A stretch of DNA of 64,000 nt. Source: CAWBXL01 sp963837365. GTDB lineage: Bacteria; Acidobacteriota; Terriglobia; Terriglobales; Acidobacteriaceae. A model generated the notes under the pieces. That model was given only the letters and a program-made list of their open reading frames with translations. It was not told the origin of the DNA and ran no database searches. Positions 1-8,132 of this stretch are shown piece by piece. The stretch is taken from NCBI GenBank assembly GCA_963837365.1, contig CAWIMW010000001.1:558001-622000 (forward strand), read 5' to 3'. The stretch's first letter is position 1. The number at the start of each line of letters is the position of its first letter. Made by a program: the position numbers and the translations under genes.

Positions 1-912
1 CGAAGACTGTTCTTCCCGGTACGAGGTGGTAAATCCGAGCAGATTGTTGACGATGATGTGCACCGTCCCGCCAACCGAGTAGCCGGGAATGTCGGCGTAG
101 TTGAGGGTCTCAGCCACGATGCCTTGTCCAGCGAAAGCGGCATCACCGTGCACCAGCAAGGGCAGAAACTTCTTGGCGCCGTCCGCGCCTGCCCGGTCCT
201 GTTTGGCTCGCGTTCGCCCGATGGTGACGGGATCCACCGCTTCCAGGTGGCTGGGATTGGATACCAGGTGAATATGAACCTTGTGTCCGGAACGGGTGAC
301 GTACTCCCCGGTCGCGCCCATGTGATATTTCACGTCGCCGCTGCCTAGCACACTGCGCGGGTCAACGTCTTCAAATCCAGCGAAAAGGTCCTCCGGAGCG
401 CGCTCGGCAACGTGGAGAATCACGTTAAGACGTCCGCGATGGCTCATTCCCATCACGAGTTCTACAGCCCCGTATTCGCCTGCCGCTTCGATGATCTCGT
501 CCACCAGCGGGATGAGCGCGGTAACACCTTCCAGCGAAAAGCGTTTATTGCCTAGATAGCGTTGCTGAATCACCTGCTCGAACAAATCTGCCCGTATGAG
601 CTGATCGAGCACGTGTTCCTGGTCCACCTCCCACTGGGGGCCTTCCATGCGCGCTTGGATCCAGCGGCGGCGTTCACCGTCCGCAATGTGCATAAACTCC
701 GCGCCCACGGTTGAGCAATACACCCGCCGCGCTGCCTCGGCATGCTCACCCTCGATTCGCAGTTCGGGGCGTGTTTGCGGATGTAGAAAACCCAATGGAT
801 CAAGGTCGGCTTCAAGGTATCCCCACTGCCGGAAAGCGTCGAATACACGTTCCCGATCGCTGGCCACGCCGGGCAAGCGGTCTTCTTCAATCAAAGTTTT
901 GCTGGATGCCAT
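1..912 (-). CDS. sucA: 2-oxoglutarate dehydrogenase E1 component (3' end cut by window edge)
   Basis: Thiamine-diphosphate E1 subunit that decarboxylates 2-oxoglutarate in the TCA cycle and passes the succinyl group to the lipoyl E2. Reading leftward from ATG at 912, 304 codons stay open to the edge, so only the N-terminal third or so of a protein usually above 800 residues is here. Family signatures are clear: RYLGNKRFSLEG, GMSHRGRLNVIL, GDVKYHMGATG, SNPSHLEAVDPVTIGRTRAK and HGDAAFAGQG, in the order expected for the first TPP domain. The start gives MASSKTLIEEDRL; there is little room for a longer N-terminal E2-binding extension, so the subunit is the short form or starts upstream. The next gene upstream on the same strand is the antiporter at 1021. 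Identification is firm; the rest lies outside the window. Confidence 0.93.
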   Translation of the reverse strand, partial: MASSKTLIEEDRLPGVASDRERVFDAFRQWGYLEADLDPLGFLHPQTRPELRIEGEHAEAARRVYCSTVGAEFMHIADGERRRWIQARMEGPQWEVDQEHVLDQLIRADLFEQVIQQRYLGNKRFSLEGVTALIPLVDEIIEAAGEYGAVELVMGMSHRGRLNVILHVAERAPEDLFAGFEDVDPRSVLGSGDVKYHMGATGEYVTRSGHKVHIHLVSNPSHLEAVDPVTIGRTRAKQDRAGADGAKKFLPLLVHGDAAFAGQGIVAETLNYADIPGYSVGGTVHIIVNNLLGFTTSYREEQSS

Positions 913-1020
913 AACTCTCTAGAATAACGGATGTTGCAGTTCCTCTCAGAGATTCACCCGACGGTGGTGCAAAAATGCAGCAATCCCCAACTTCCCTTTC
1001 CCCTATGATAACCCGCCGCT

Positions 1021-2172
1021 TCAAGCTGGAGCGGAGCGGGGAACTGACCGCATAATCAGACCGTTGATGACAATGGTGATCACCGATGCCGCCAGCACCG
1101 CGTTATAGACATCGCTATTCACGATTTGAGCGTCCCGCGCGACCCGCACCAGGACGTAGGAAAACTCTCCGATTTGCGTCAAGCCGACCCCAATCAGCAG
1201 TGCGGTTCGCAGCGGGTAACGGAACAACCACACCACGGATGTCCAGATGATAAGTTTCCCCAGCAAGATGAGTAGGAGAAGAGCGATCCACAACCCAGGT
1301 TGATGCAACAGCACGCGCGGATCAACCAGCGCGCCAATGGTCACGAAGAACAAAGCAACGAAGGCGTCCCGCAAGGGCAACAGGTGGCCCAGGGTTTTGA
1401 GGCTATCCGAGCCACTTACCACCATACCGGCAAGAAATGCTCCCAGGGCAAGCGAGAGTCCGATGGCTTGCGTGGCGGCAGCAGTGGCAAACCCCAACGC
1501 CAGGACGACCAGCAGGTATAGTTCATCATTGCCGGTGCGCGCGACCCGGCGCATGATGCGAGGGACCAGATTGGCCGCGACAAAACCAACCGGAATTAAA
1601 ATCAGGATCGCCTTCCCTAATGCAATCGCCAGCCCCAGCAAGTGGGTGGTCGTAGTGCTGCCCAGAGTAGGCAGTAGGACTGTAAGCGCTACTACAGCCA
1701 AGTCCTCGACCAACGTAATCCCAATCATCACGCGGCCGTGAGAGGAGCGAAGTTCTCCCCGATCCACCAGCAACTTTGAAAGCACCATGGTGCTGGCCAC
1801 GGAAATGATGGTGCCAATCGCGATGCTCTGGGCCGTGCTCCAGTGCATCAGCCAGCCGACGGCCAGGGCCAATCCTACGGACAACAAGATACCGAGTGGG
1901 GCCCCCAGGATTGCCACCCACTTCACGTCCAGCAATTCCCGGAAGGAAAATTCCAGACCAATCGAATACATCAGCAGGATGACACCAATTTCCGCCAAAA
2001 CTTCAAATTGATGGATCTCTGAGATGGTAGGGCCCGGCGTGAACGGCCCGATGAGAATTCCACCCAACACGTAGCCCACGATGAGAGGCTGTCGAAGTAA
2101 ACGGGCTAGGGCTCCGCCCAGCAAGGCGGCGCCGAAGACGTATGCGAGATCCCGATAAAAAGTGGTTTCCAC
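1021..2172 (-). CDS. Kef/CPA2-type cation:proton antiporter membrane subunit
   Basis: A 383-residue polytopic membrane protein of the Na+/H+ exchanger-like CPA2 family. The N-terminus gives LARLLRQPLIVGYVLGGILIGP, the usual first helix pair of KefB-like proteins, followed by a motif-rich core (IGLEFSFRELLDVKW, GTIISVASTMVLSKLL, LGAFLAGMVVSGS) and about ten to twelve hydrophobic segments. There is no C-terminal TrkA-N/RCK nucleotide-binding domain, so it is the transporter module only; a separate regulatory subunit is not seen nearby. It probably exchanges K+ or Na+ for protons across the inner membrane, but the ion cannot be read from sequence. It is followed by sucA and preceded by the exported LssY-C gene, all leftward, with gaps of 108 and 53 bases. 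Confidence 0.85.
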   Translation of the reverse strand: METTFYRDLAYVFGAALLGGALARLLRQPLIVGYVLGGILIGPFTPGPTISEIHQFEVLAEIGVILLMYSIGLEFSFRELLDVKWVAILGAPLGILLSVGLALAVGWLMHWSTAQSIAIGTIISVASTMVLSKLLVDRGELRSSHGRVMIGITLVEDLAVVALTVLLPTLGSTTTTHLLGLAIALGKAILILIPVGFVAANLVPRIMRRVARTGNDELYLLVVLALGFATAAATQAIGLSLALGAFLAGMVVSGSDSLKTLGHLLPLRDAFVALFFVTIGALVDPRVLLHQPGLWIALLLLILLGKLIIWTSVVWLFRYPLRTALLIGVGLTQIGEFSYVLVRVARDAQIVNSDVYNAVLAASVITIVINGLIMRSVPRSAPA

Positions 2173-2225
2173 AGACAGGTCCTGGGCGTGCCGGATGCAC
2201 TTAGAGAAGTTGTTCGGGAAAGTCC

Positions 2226-3449
2226 CTATTTCAGCACGATCACAAGCATGCGTCCATCTGAGTGATATTCGCCTCCGGTGGCATTCTTGGTGGCTTGGAC
2301 CGGGTCAGGAGGAAGATAGTAGCTCATGGTCTTCACCTTGCCAGCTTTTTCCAGACTGGCGCCGATGTTGTCGCGCTCGCCGTCAATAGCAGGGTCGATT
2401 TTGTGGGTGACCTTTCCGTTGCGTTGATCTTTTTCAAAGCCGATGTCGTGGGTGCCGGCGCCTGCCCAGACGGTTTGCCCATTCCAGGTAAACGGGGCTT
2501 TCCATATTCGAAAGTGATGCCGGCTGGCTACTACAGCATAAGGCTCGGCCATCTCGTATCCGAAGTCCTGCACCCGGCCGAACAGATACAAACGGCTCAT
2601 GGGCATGCTTAGATAATCTTTCTTCTGATAGGTCTGGAGGACGGCTTTGATGGCTGATTCTTTCGAATCAGTGTCGGCAACGTTCCAGGTAGCTGCGGTC
2701 AGCGCGCTCTGTACCTGCTCTTGAGAGCCGACCAGCACAAAGTTCACCATGTCGCCGAGATTGTTGAATTGGTCGTTGATCCGCCGCGGCAGGGCGTCGA
2801 TCCCTTTGCGGAGATCGGAATCAAGGGGAGCATCAGGAACCTTGAGAGCGGGCACAGCGGCAGGGGCAGTTGTATTCGAGGTTGCAGAATTGGCCGGCGC
2901 TTCCGCAGAACCTGAAGCAGAAGATTTGTTTCCCAACTGCCCCGACATCCAAATCTGAGCGGCACTGGCCAGCTTATCTTTGATACTTACAGGTTGAGCC
3001 GCAGCCTGCGGCCGGGTTAGCGTCCACGGTTTGGGCACAGTGGCGCCTGCGGGCAAACCGACAAACCTTAGCTCTGCCTGGTCCGCCCCCTTGAGTTCAA
3101 TTTCGTATTGAGTCGCATCGGTTGCATTAGCGCCCTTCGAGGTCAAATGCAGAACCTTGTCACTGAGTGTTGCTTCAGTAAATGAATCTTCTCCATCCTG
3201 TGGTGCTGCGCTGGTGACTTCCCCTTGATTGTCCAATTGGATTTGCGAGTGGCTGATGGTGCCGGTCAACTTGCCGTTTTGCTCTTCCAGCTTGATGGTC
3301 ACAAACGTTTTGCCCTGAAATTGTGCCTGCCAGGTGCCGATGAATGCCTTGTTCGGATCAGTGGTATCGAGGGAGGACGCTTGTTGAATCAGTAGACAAG
3401 ACACTGCGACAAAAAATAGTCTTTTGGATATAACGATTCGATTAAGCAT
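2226..3449 (-). CDS. Exported protein with beta-rich N-terminal domain and LssY C-terminal domain
   Basis: A 407-residue protein starting at ATG 3449 with a signal peptide (MLNRIVISKRLFFVAVSCLL, cut near ASS-LD). Residues about 25-150 form a beta-rich module beginning FIGTWQAQFQGKTFVTIKLE, reminiscent of small-molecule-responsive or lipocalin-like repeats. A linker rich in Ala/Ser/Pro follows. The last about 190 residues match the LssY C-terminal domain: DMVNFVLVGSQEQVQSAL, PMSRLYLFGRVQDFGYE, RHHFRIWKAP, AGTHDIGFEK and THKIDPAIDGERDNIG. In other bacteria this domain is attached to PAP2 phosphatase or DedA modules in LssY-like proteins; here it stands alone behind a periplasmic domain. No catalytic function can be assigned. 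The reading frame runs on upstream to 3578 through repeat DNA, but the signal peptide fixes the start. Confidence 0.75.
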   Translation of the reverse strand: MLNRIVISKRLFFVAVSCLLIQQASSLDTTDPNKAFIGTWQAQFQGKTFVTIKLEEQNGKLTGTISHSQIQLDNQGEVTSAAPQDGEDSFTEATLSDKVLHLTSKGANATDATQYEIELKGADQAELRFVGLPAGATVPKPWTLTRPQAAAQPVSIKDKLASAAQIWMSGQLGNKSSASGSAEAPANSATSNTTAPAAVPALKVPDAPLDSDLRKGIDALPRRINDQFNNLGDMVNFVLVGSQEQVQSALTAATWNVADTDSKESAIKAVLQTYQKKDYLSMPMSRLYLFGRVQDFGYEMAEPYAVVASRHHFRIWKAPFTWNGQTVWAGAGTHDIGFEKDQRNGKVTHKIDPAIDGERDNIGASLEKAGKVKTMSYYLPPDPVQATKNATGGEYHSDGRMLVIVLK

Positions 3450-3518
3450 GGCGCGCCCGTATAGAGGATGGTACACCTTCGTGCGAGAAGGGGTCAGGTG
3501 ATCCCGTGATTCGGTAGT

Positions 3519-3730
3519 GGTGCAGTTTGAAAAATGATTCGTATCAGGGCATGGCTTCCAGCCGTGCCGTTGTCGCATCCATTTCGACCAACGCGCCCAT
3601 GGGGCGCAACTGCCACATAGTCAACTGGTTTCTCGCTAGTTGCGCCGTACCGGCGCCGATTTCAATGTTTGCCTTTATGAGCGGCACGGCCAAGGCCATG
3701 CCCTGATACGAATCTTCTTCAAACTGCGCC
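3519..3730. repeat. MITE-like inverted-repeat element, copy 1
   Basis: About 212 bases with imperfect terminal inverted repeats of about 50 bases: the left end reads GGTGCAGTTTGAAAAATGAT then TCGTATCAGGGCATGG, and the right end is its reverse complement ending TTCAAACTGCGCC. Inner segments of each arm form GGCACGGC-type hairpins. The interior (CGCGCCCATGGGGCG, CTCGCTAGTTGCG) matches the interior of the copy at 5702-5915 in reverse orientation. It fills most of the 390-base spacer between the divergent LssY-C gene and the DNA glycosylase gene, so it probably lies near both promoters. No transposase gene is present. Confidence 0.85.
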
Positions 3731-3839
3731 AATACCCGTGCTTCCCAGATCTCGCAACTTCGGCGAGATCTAGGGCACCCCGACCAACATCACAAAAGAA
3801 AAATGCTATCCTCTGTTCTCGCTGATGAGTCTATAGCCC

Positions 3840-4439
3840 ATGCGCGCTGCCGTCCGCCATCTCAAAAAAGCCGATCCCATACTCGCCGCCATTATCGAAC
3901 GTGTCGGCCCGTGCCGCATGGAGTTCGGCCCGCCGGAGTTTCATAGTTTGGCTGAGGCCATCGTCTATCAGCAGTTGAACGGCAAAGCCGCAGTCACCAT
4001 TTTCAAGCGCTTTGCTGCGCTGACCGGTGATCCCGTCACGCCAAAAGGAATCCTGAAATTGACGGATGTACAACTACGGTCAGTGGGTTTGTCGAAACAG
4101 AAGTCCTCATACCTGAAAGACATGGCAGAGCGCGCTGGGCGTGGCGATCTGGATTTTTCCCGCTTGCCGGAGATGAGCGACGATGAGGTCATCAAACATC
4201 TGACCCAGGTAAAGGGCGTCGGCGTCTGGACGGCCCACATGTTTCTGATGTTCACCTTACGGCGGCCGAACGTCCTACCCACCGGCGATTACGGAGTGCA
4301 GGTAGCTATGAAGAAACACTACAAAAAACGAAACCTGCCGAAGCCGGAGCAGATGATGAAGATCGCTAAGAGCTGGGAGCCATACCGTAGCGTGGCCTGC
4401 TGGTATTTGTGGAAGAGTCTGGACGTCAAAACCTTATAA
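3840..4439 (+). CDS. DNA-3-methyladenine glycosylase II-like protein (HhH-GPD)
   Basis: A 199-residue base-excision-repair glycosylase of the helix-hairpin-helix-GPD superfamily, AlkA-like but lacking the N-terminal beta domain of E. coli AlkA. Visible are IVYQQLNGKAAVTIFKRF (residues 41-58, the Q-rich helix of the family), the hairpin LTQVKGVGVWTAHMFLMFTL (121-140) and PTGDYGVQVAM, with D150 as the expected catalytic aspartate. There is no C-terminal 4Fe-4S cysteine loop, which separates it from MutY/EndoIII. It would flip out and excise alkylated purines. ATG at 3840 follows the MITE-like spacer. Its TAA stop lies inside the left arm of the inverted repeat at 4437-4510. Confidence 0.88.
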   Translation: MRAAVRHLKKADPILAAIIERVGPCRMEFGPPEFHSLAEAIVYQQLNGKAAVTIFKRFAALTGDPVTPKGILKLTDVQLRSVGLSKQKSSYLKDMAERAGRGDLDFSRLPEMSDDEVIKHLTQVKGVGVWTAHMFLMFTLRRPNVLPTGDYGVQVAMKKHYKKRNLPKPEQMMKIAKSWEPYRSVACWYLWKSLDVKTL

Positions 4440-4510
4440 CCACAGAGGACACCGAGTCGCACGGAGGTTTCACAGGGAACCTCTGTGTAACTCGGTGTTC
4501 TCTGTGGTTA
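4437..4510. repeat. Inverted repeat of the CCACAGAG family, compact copy
   Basis: Two 33-base arms (4437-4469 and 4478-4510) separated by 8 bases and matching at 29 of 33 positions; the left arm begins TAACCACAGAGGACACCGAG. It could form a long RNA hairpin. The left arm contains the stop codon of the glycosylase gene and the right arm ends 12 bases before the start codon of the mutase-subunit gene. Related arms bound the GxxExxY gene (7694-8125) and the element at 59825-60006. Confidence 0.85.
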
Positions 4511-4522
4511 AATGGTTTTGCG

Positions 4523-4939
4523 ATGCCGGACCCTAAAATCCGCGTCCTGGTAGCCAAGCCCGGTCTCGATGGCCACGACCGCGGCGCCAAAGTGATCGCC
4601 CGGGCGCTGCGCGACGCCGGGATGGAAGTCATCTACACCGGCCTTCGTCAAACGCCGGAGATGATTGTCAGCGCGTCGTTGCAGGAAGACGTTCACGTCA
4701 TCGGACTTTCCATCCTCTCCGGAGCTCACAACGCCATCGTTCCCCGTGTCATGGATCTTCTCAAACACAACAAAATGGATGACGTCCTGGTAGTGGTCGG
4801 TGGAATCATTCCTGATCAGGACATCGAGGGACTCAAGAAAGCCGGAGTCGCCGCCATCTTCCAGCCGGGTACGGCGATGGATGAAATCGTCACCTTCATC
4901 CGAGCCAACGTAAAGCCACGCGGCGTTCCGGCTGTCTGA
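4523..4939 (+). CDS. Methylmalonyl-CoA mutase, B12-binding subunit/domain
   Basis: A 138-residue stand-alone cobalamin-binding protein corresponding to the C-terminal domain of acyl-CoA mutases. The B12 signature DGHDRG (DxHxxG, residues 16-21) supplies the histidine that coordinates cobalt; SILSGAH and VVGGIIPDQD are the other two conserved loops. Together with a separate catalytic subunit it would interconvert methylmalonyl-CoA and succinyl-CoA, the end of propionate, valine and isoleucine breakdown. No catalytic subunit is in the window. The start at 4523 gives MPDPKIRVLVAKPGLDGHD, which fits the family; the frame is open further upstream only through repeat DNA. It leads the rightward catabolic run, with the hypothetical gene 24 bases downstream. 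Confidence 0.93.
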   Translation: MPDPKIRVLVAKPGLDGHDRGAKVIARALRDAGMEVIYTGLRQTPEMIVSASLQEDVHVIGLSILSGAHNAIVPRVMDLLKHNKMDDVLVVVGGIIPDQDIEGLKKAGVAAIFQPGTAMDEIVTFIRANVKPRGVPAV

Positions 4940-4963
4940 TCCCGCGGGTTACACTGTTGTCAG

Positions 4964-5692
4964 ATGCCTGCAAGTATCTCCACCCTCCGGCAACAGCTTC
5001 AGAATGTCATCGGCCCGGCCCCGTGGTATTGGAAGACATTTCCCGGGCTGCGCTCAGATTCCGGCCAGCGTTTTGTGTGGAGCCATCACGATGAGCAAGG
5101 CCCGCTAGGTTATGTGGTTTCGCTGGGACTGGAGCAGCAACCGGACAAGCCACGGCTGGCGTTGAACACATATTGTCGCCCGTTTTTAATTCCGCCTGCG
5201 CGGCTGGGCATCTGGTGCCCGGAAGGCCGTAATATCCGGTTTGTCTGTTTTGAACCGGATCAGCTGAAGGCCTTTGACTTGGCCGAAATCGCAGGGTGGT
5301 TCAAACAGTCTTCCGACCGAATTTATGCCACCACTGCACCGGTGGTGGAGTTTGAGGTGCCGGTGAAGCTTGCGCCCGGAATGAATAAAATCGAAGTCCC
5401 CATCGAAATGCAAACCGTGGATGAGTTGATTGTGCCGACCACGTATACCGCGATGAGCCAGGATGATCCTGCTATGGCGCTATATGTTTTTTATCTCCAG
5501 GCAGGTTTAGTGGAAGTGCTGCCGCAAAAGTGGTTTACCTCGGCCCAATACAATGTGGGCCAGCAATGGATCACCCGCGCCGCGCGTGACCCGGAGTCGC
5601 ACCAGATTTTCGGGGAGGCAATCAGGCTGGGAAGTTTCCTTCTCGAAGAAGACGGCTGCCGCCTGCAAGAGTGGATGGATAAGAAGATTTAG
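4964..5692 (+). CDS. Conserved-looking hypothetical protein, 242 residues
   Basis: I do not recognise a family. The protein has no signal peptide or membrane segment and is rich in Trp, Pro and aromatic residues (PAPWYWKTFPGLRSD, CRPFLIPPARLGIWCPEG, ALYVFYLQAGLVEVLPQKWF). A central stretch alternates charged and hydrophobic residues in a beta-like way (VVEFEVPVKLAPGMNKIEVP). Codon use looks like its neighbours, and ATG at 4964 follows the mutase subunit by 24 bases, so it is probably cotranscribed with that gene. It is followed at once by the second MITE-like copy, which separates it from the carboxylase gene. Function unknown; soluble cytoplasmic location is inferred. Confidence 0.7.
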   Translation: MPASISTLRQQLQNVIGPAPWYWKTFPGLRSDSGQRFVWSHHDEQGPLGYVVSLGLEQQPDKPRLALNTYCRPFLIPPARLGIWCPEGRNIRFVCFEPDQLKAFDLAEIAGWFKQSSDRIYATTAPVVEFEVPVKLAPGMNKIEVPIEMQTVDELIVPTTYTAMSQDDPAMALYVFYLQAGLVEVLPQKWFTSAQYNVGQQWITRAARDPESHQIFGEAIRLGSFLLEEDGCRLQEWMDKKI

Positions 5693-5701
5693 CCGGACGG
5701 T

Positions 5702-5915
5702 GGTGCAATTGAAAATAAGGTTCGTATCAGGGCACGGCCTTTGGCCGTGCCGCTCGAAAAGGCATACATTGAGGTCGGCGTCGGCACGACGCAACTAGCG
5801 AGAAGCCAGTCGGCTATTTGGCGGTTACGCCCCATGGGCGCGTGCGTCGAAATGGACGCGAAAGCGGCACGGCTGAAGCCGATGCCCTGATACGAATCAT
5901 TTTTCAAACTGCACG
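5702..5915. repeat. MITE-like inverted-repeat element, copy 2 (opposite orientation)
   Basis: About 213 bases bounded by the same arms as the element at 3519-3730: GTTCGTATCAGGGCACGGCC on the left and GCCCTGATACGAATCATTTT on the right. Read on the minus strand its whole length aligns with copy 1 at roughly 80% identity by eye, including the interior ATGGGGCG and CTCGCTAGTTGCG words. It lies between the hypothetical gene (stop 5692) and the carboxylase start (5989) and produces spurious open frames on both strands. Confidence 0.85.
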
Positions 5916-5988
5916 ACTACCGTTTAGCATGCAGGTTTGCAAGCTCGTATCCCCCTGTTATACCGTTAGCAGTTTCGGGTTGTACCCT

Positions 5989-7689
5989 ATGGCCGAACGC
6001 ATAGATCCCACACCGCCAGCAACTTCTCCAATCATCGAGACCCGTGTGGACCCTACCTCCGCGCGCTTCGAAGCCAACATGCGCTTTCTGGCGGACATGG
6101 TTTCGCAGGTGCGCAACGAAGAAGAAAAAATCCGCGAGGGTGGCGGAGCCAACGCGATTGAAAAACAGCACAACAAAAAGCGGCTGACCGCGCGGGAGCG
6201 CATCCATCTGCTTGCCGATCCCGAAACATTTTTTGAGTTGGGCGCATACGCTGCCTTCGGAATGTACGAGGAGTGGGGAGGTGCTGCCGCGGCTGGCGTC
6301 GTTACCGGACTGGCGCGCGTACATACGCGTCTGGTGATGATCATCGCCAACGATGCCACGGTAAAGGCCGGCGCATTTTTCCCGATGACTTCCAAGAAGG
6401 TCATCCGGGCACAGAACATCGCCCTGGAAAATCGCATCCCGACGATTTATCTGGTGGACTCGGCCGGAATTTTCCTGCCGCTGCAAGAAGATGTGTTCCC
6501 CGATACGGACGACTTCGGGCGTGTATTCCGGAACAACGCGGTCATGTCAGCGCTGGGAATCCCGCAGATTGCGGCCATCATGGGGATGTGTGTGGCCGGC
6601 GGCGGATACTTGCCGGTCATGTGCGACCACGTGCTCATGACCGATGGCAGCGGATTGTTCCTGGCTGGTCCAGCTTTGGTACAGGCCGCCATCGGACAGA
6701 AAGTTTCCGCTGAAGACCTGGGCGGTTCGATCATGCACTCTTCGATCAGTGGAACCGTCGATTTCCGCGAGCCCGACGATGAAGCCTGCATCAACCGCAT
6801 TCGCGCCATCGTGGAGAAGTGGGGTTACCGTCGCCAATCCCCGTGGGACCGCAGAAAGCCGGTTGATCCGGCATTGCATGCCGAAGAAATTTACGGCATC
6901 TACGATTCGTCTCCCGGGCGTCCGTACGACATGAAGGAAATCCTGGGGCGGATCCTCGATGGCAGTGCGTTCGACGAATACAAGCCCGAATATGGCAAGA
7001 CCATCATCTGTGGTTATGCGCGTATCGGCGGGTTTGCGGTAGGAATTGTGGCGAACCAGAAAATGCACGCCCAGCAAACCGATCACGAAGGGCATAAGCG
7101 CATGGAGTTCGGCGGGGTGATTTATACCGAATCCGCGGAGAAAGCCGCCCGCTTCATCATGGACTGCAATCAGAACCTGATTCCGCTGATTTTTATCCAC
7201 GATGTGAACGGTTTCATGGTGGGCCGCGATGCGGAGTGGAGCGGCATTATCAAGGCCGGGGCGAAGATGGTGAACGCGGTGTCGAATTCGGTGGTGCCCA
7301 AGATCACCGTGATAGTCGGAGGATCGTTTGGCGCCGGCCACTACGCCATGTGCGGGAAAGCGTACGATCCGCGTTTTGTATTCGCTTGGCCTACCGCGCG
7401 ATACGCAGTCATGAGCGGGGACTCCGCTGCCAGCACGCTGGTGGAAGTCAAGATCAAGCAGTTGGAGCGCTCCGGCAAGCAGCTAACCGAAGAAGACAAG
7501 AAAGAGTTGTACGAATCAGTGAAGCGCGCCTATGACGAACAAACCGATCCGCGTTACGGAGCGGCGAGGTTGTGGATTGACAGGATTATTGATCCTGTCG
7601 AAACCCGCGATGCAATCATCCAGGCGCTCGAAGCCGCAGCTCTGAACTCGGATGTGCCGGAGTTTAAAGTAGGAGTGCTGCAAACATGA
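5989..7689 (+). CDS. Acyl-CoA carboxylase carboxyltransferase (beta) subunit, methylcrotonyl-CoA carboxylase type
   Basis: A 566-residue biotin-dependent carboxyltransferase with the N- and C-terminal crotonase-like halves. Signatures: KKRLTARERIHLLAD, IANDATVKAGAFFPMTSKK, LVDSAGIFLPLQEDVFPD, FGRVFRNNAVMSALGIPQIA, CVAGGGYLPVMCD, EDLGG, then GFMVGRDAEWSGIIKAGAKM and GGSFGAGHYAMCGKAYDP, the last pair holding the glycine-rich oxyanion loops. The wording is closest to methylcrotonyl-CoA carboxylase beta rather than propionyl-CoA carboxylase, which agrees with HMG-CoA lyase and a methylglutaconyl hydratase-like gene downstream. The biotin carboxylase/carrier alpha subunit is absent here. Start chosen at ATG 5989 (MAERIDPTPP); the open frame upstream is repeat DNA. 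The stop overlaps the start of the GxxExxY gene (ATGA). Confidence 0.88.
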   Translation: MAERIDPTPPATSPIIETRVDPTSARFEANMRFLADMVSQVRNEEEKIREGGGANAIEKQHNKKRLTARERIHLLADPETFFELGAYAAFGMYEEWGGAAAAGVVTGLARVHTRLVMIIANDATVKAGAFFPMTSKKVIRAQNIALENRIPTIYLVDSAGIFLPLQEDVFPDTDDFGRVFRNNAVMSALGIPQIAAIMGMCVAGGGYLPVMCDHVLMTDGSGLFLAGPALVQAAIGQKVSAEDLGGSIMHSSISGTVDFREPDDEACINRIRAIVEKWGYRRQSPWDRRKPVDPALHAEEIYGIYDSSPGRPYDMKEILGRILDGSAFDEYKPEYGKTIICGYARIGGFAVGIVANQKMHAQQTDHEGHKRMEFGGVIYTESAEKAARFIMDCNQNLIPLIFIHDVNGFMVGRDAEWSGIIKAGAKMVNAVSNSVVPKITVIVGGSFGAGHYAMCGKAYDPRFVFAWPTARYAVMSGDSAASTLVEVKIKQLERSGKQLTEEDKKELYESVKRAYDEQTDPRYGAARLWIDRIIDPVETRDAIIQALEAAALNSDVPEFKVGVLQT

Positions 7690-8096
7690 TGAACCACGGA
7701 GACACCGAGGCACGGAGCAAATTGCTTCATGAAGGCCTCACCGAACAGATCATCGCGGCGGCGATAGAGGTGCATCGAGCACTGGGGCCTGGACTACTTG
7801 AATCTGCGTACGAGGAATGTCTCTGTCACGAGCTTAATCTCCAGAACCTAAGTTTCCAGCGCCAAGTTCCTTTGCCGATGGAATATAAGGGAGTCCATCT
7901 TGATTGCGGCTACCGGGTTGACGTAGTCGTAGAGGATAAAGTCGTGCTCGAGCTCAAATGCGTCGAGCATATTGTCCCCGTGCACGAAGCTCAGCTGCTC
8001 ACTTACTTGAAACTGACAGGGAAACGGGTTGGCCTGATCCTCAACTTTCATGTTTCGACGTTAGTCCGCGGTGGTGTTGTGAGAAAAGTTCTATGA
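7686..8096 (+). CDS. GxxExxY protein (PD-(D/E)XK nuclease-like family)
   Basis: A 136-residue member of the GxxExxY family: GPGLLESAYEECL holds the naming motif (G..E..Y), YRVDVVVEDKVVLELKCV holds the D...ExK core of a PD-(D/E)XK fold, and VPVHEAQLLTYLKLTGKRVGL the conserved C-terminal helix and strand. The family is annotated as nuclease-like but its role is not established. The start (ATG 7686 or 7689) and first dozen residues, MMNHGDTEARS, are encoded by the left arm of an inverted repeat, and the stop at 8096 abuts the right arm. It interrupts a leucine-catabolic operon between the carboxylase and HMG-CoA lyase genes, a typical sign of insertion. In-operon transcription is likely. Confidence 0.9.
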   Translation: MMNHGDTEARSKLLHEGLTEQIIAAAIEVHRALGPGLLESAYEECLCHELNLQNLSFQRQVPLPMEYKGVHLDCGYRVDVVVEDKVVLELKCVEHIVPVHEAQLLTYLKLTGKRVGLILNFHVSTLVRGGVVRKVL

Positions 8097-8125
8097 TTTT
8101 TCTCCGTGTCTCGGTGTCTCCGTGG
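7694..8125 (+). mobile_element. Inverted-repeat-bounded GxxExxY cassette
   Basis: The left arm from 7694 reads CCACGGAGACACCGAGGCAC and continues to about 7721; the right arm 8099-8125 is its reverse complement with about two mismatches over 27 bases. The arms enclose only the GxxExxY gene. The same arm type, without a gene, occurs at 4437-4510 and 59825-60006. The right arm ends 7 bases before the HMG-CoA lyase start codon. Mobility is inferred from the arrangement; no transposase and no clear target duplication are visible. Confidence 0.7.
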
Positions 8126-8132
8126 TGGAAAA

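Noticed and set aside
570..914. Frames of 60-106 codons on both strands
   Set aside because: Shadows of the sucA coding sequence, which is clear in another minus-strand frame.
3640..3825. Open frame beginning MRRTGADFNVCLYERHGQ
   Set aside because: It lies inside the MITE-like element and extends past it; the second element gives the matching frame at 5507-5794 (MRRADADLNVCLFERHGQ). Similarity comes from the repeat, not from a protein family.
5507..5794. Leftward frame MRRADADLNVCLFERHGQ
   Set aside because: Same repeat-derived frame as above, and it overlaps the end of the hypothetical gene on the other strand.
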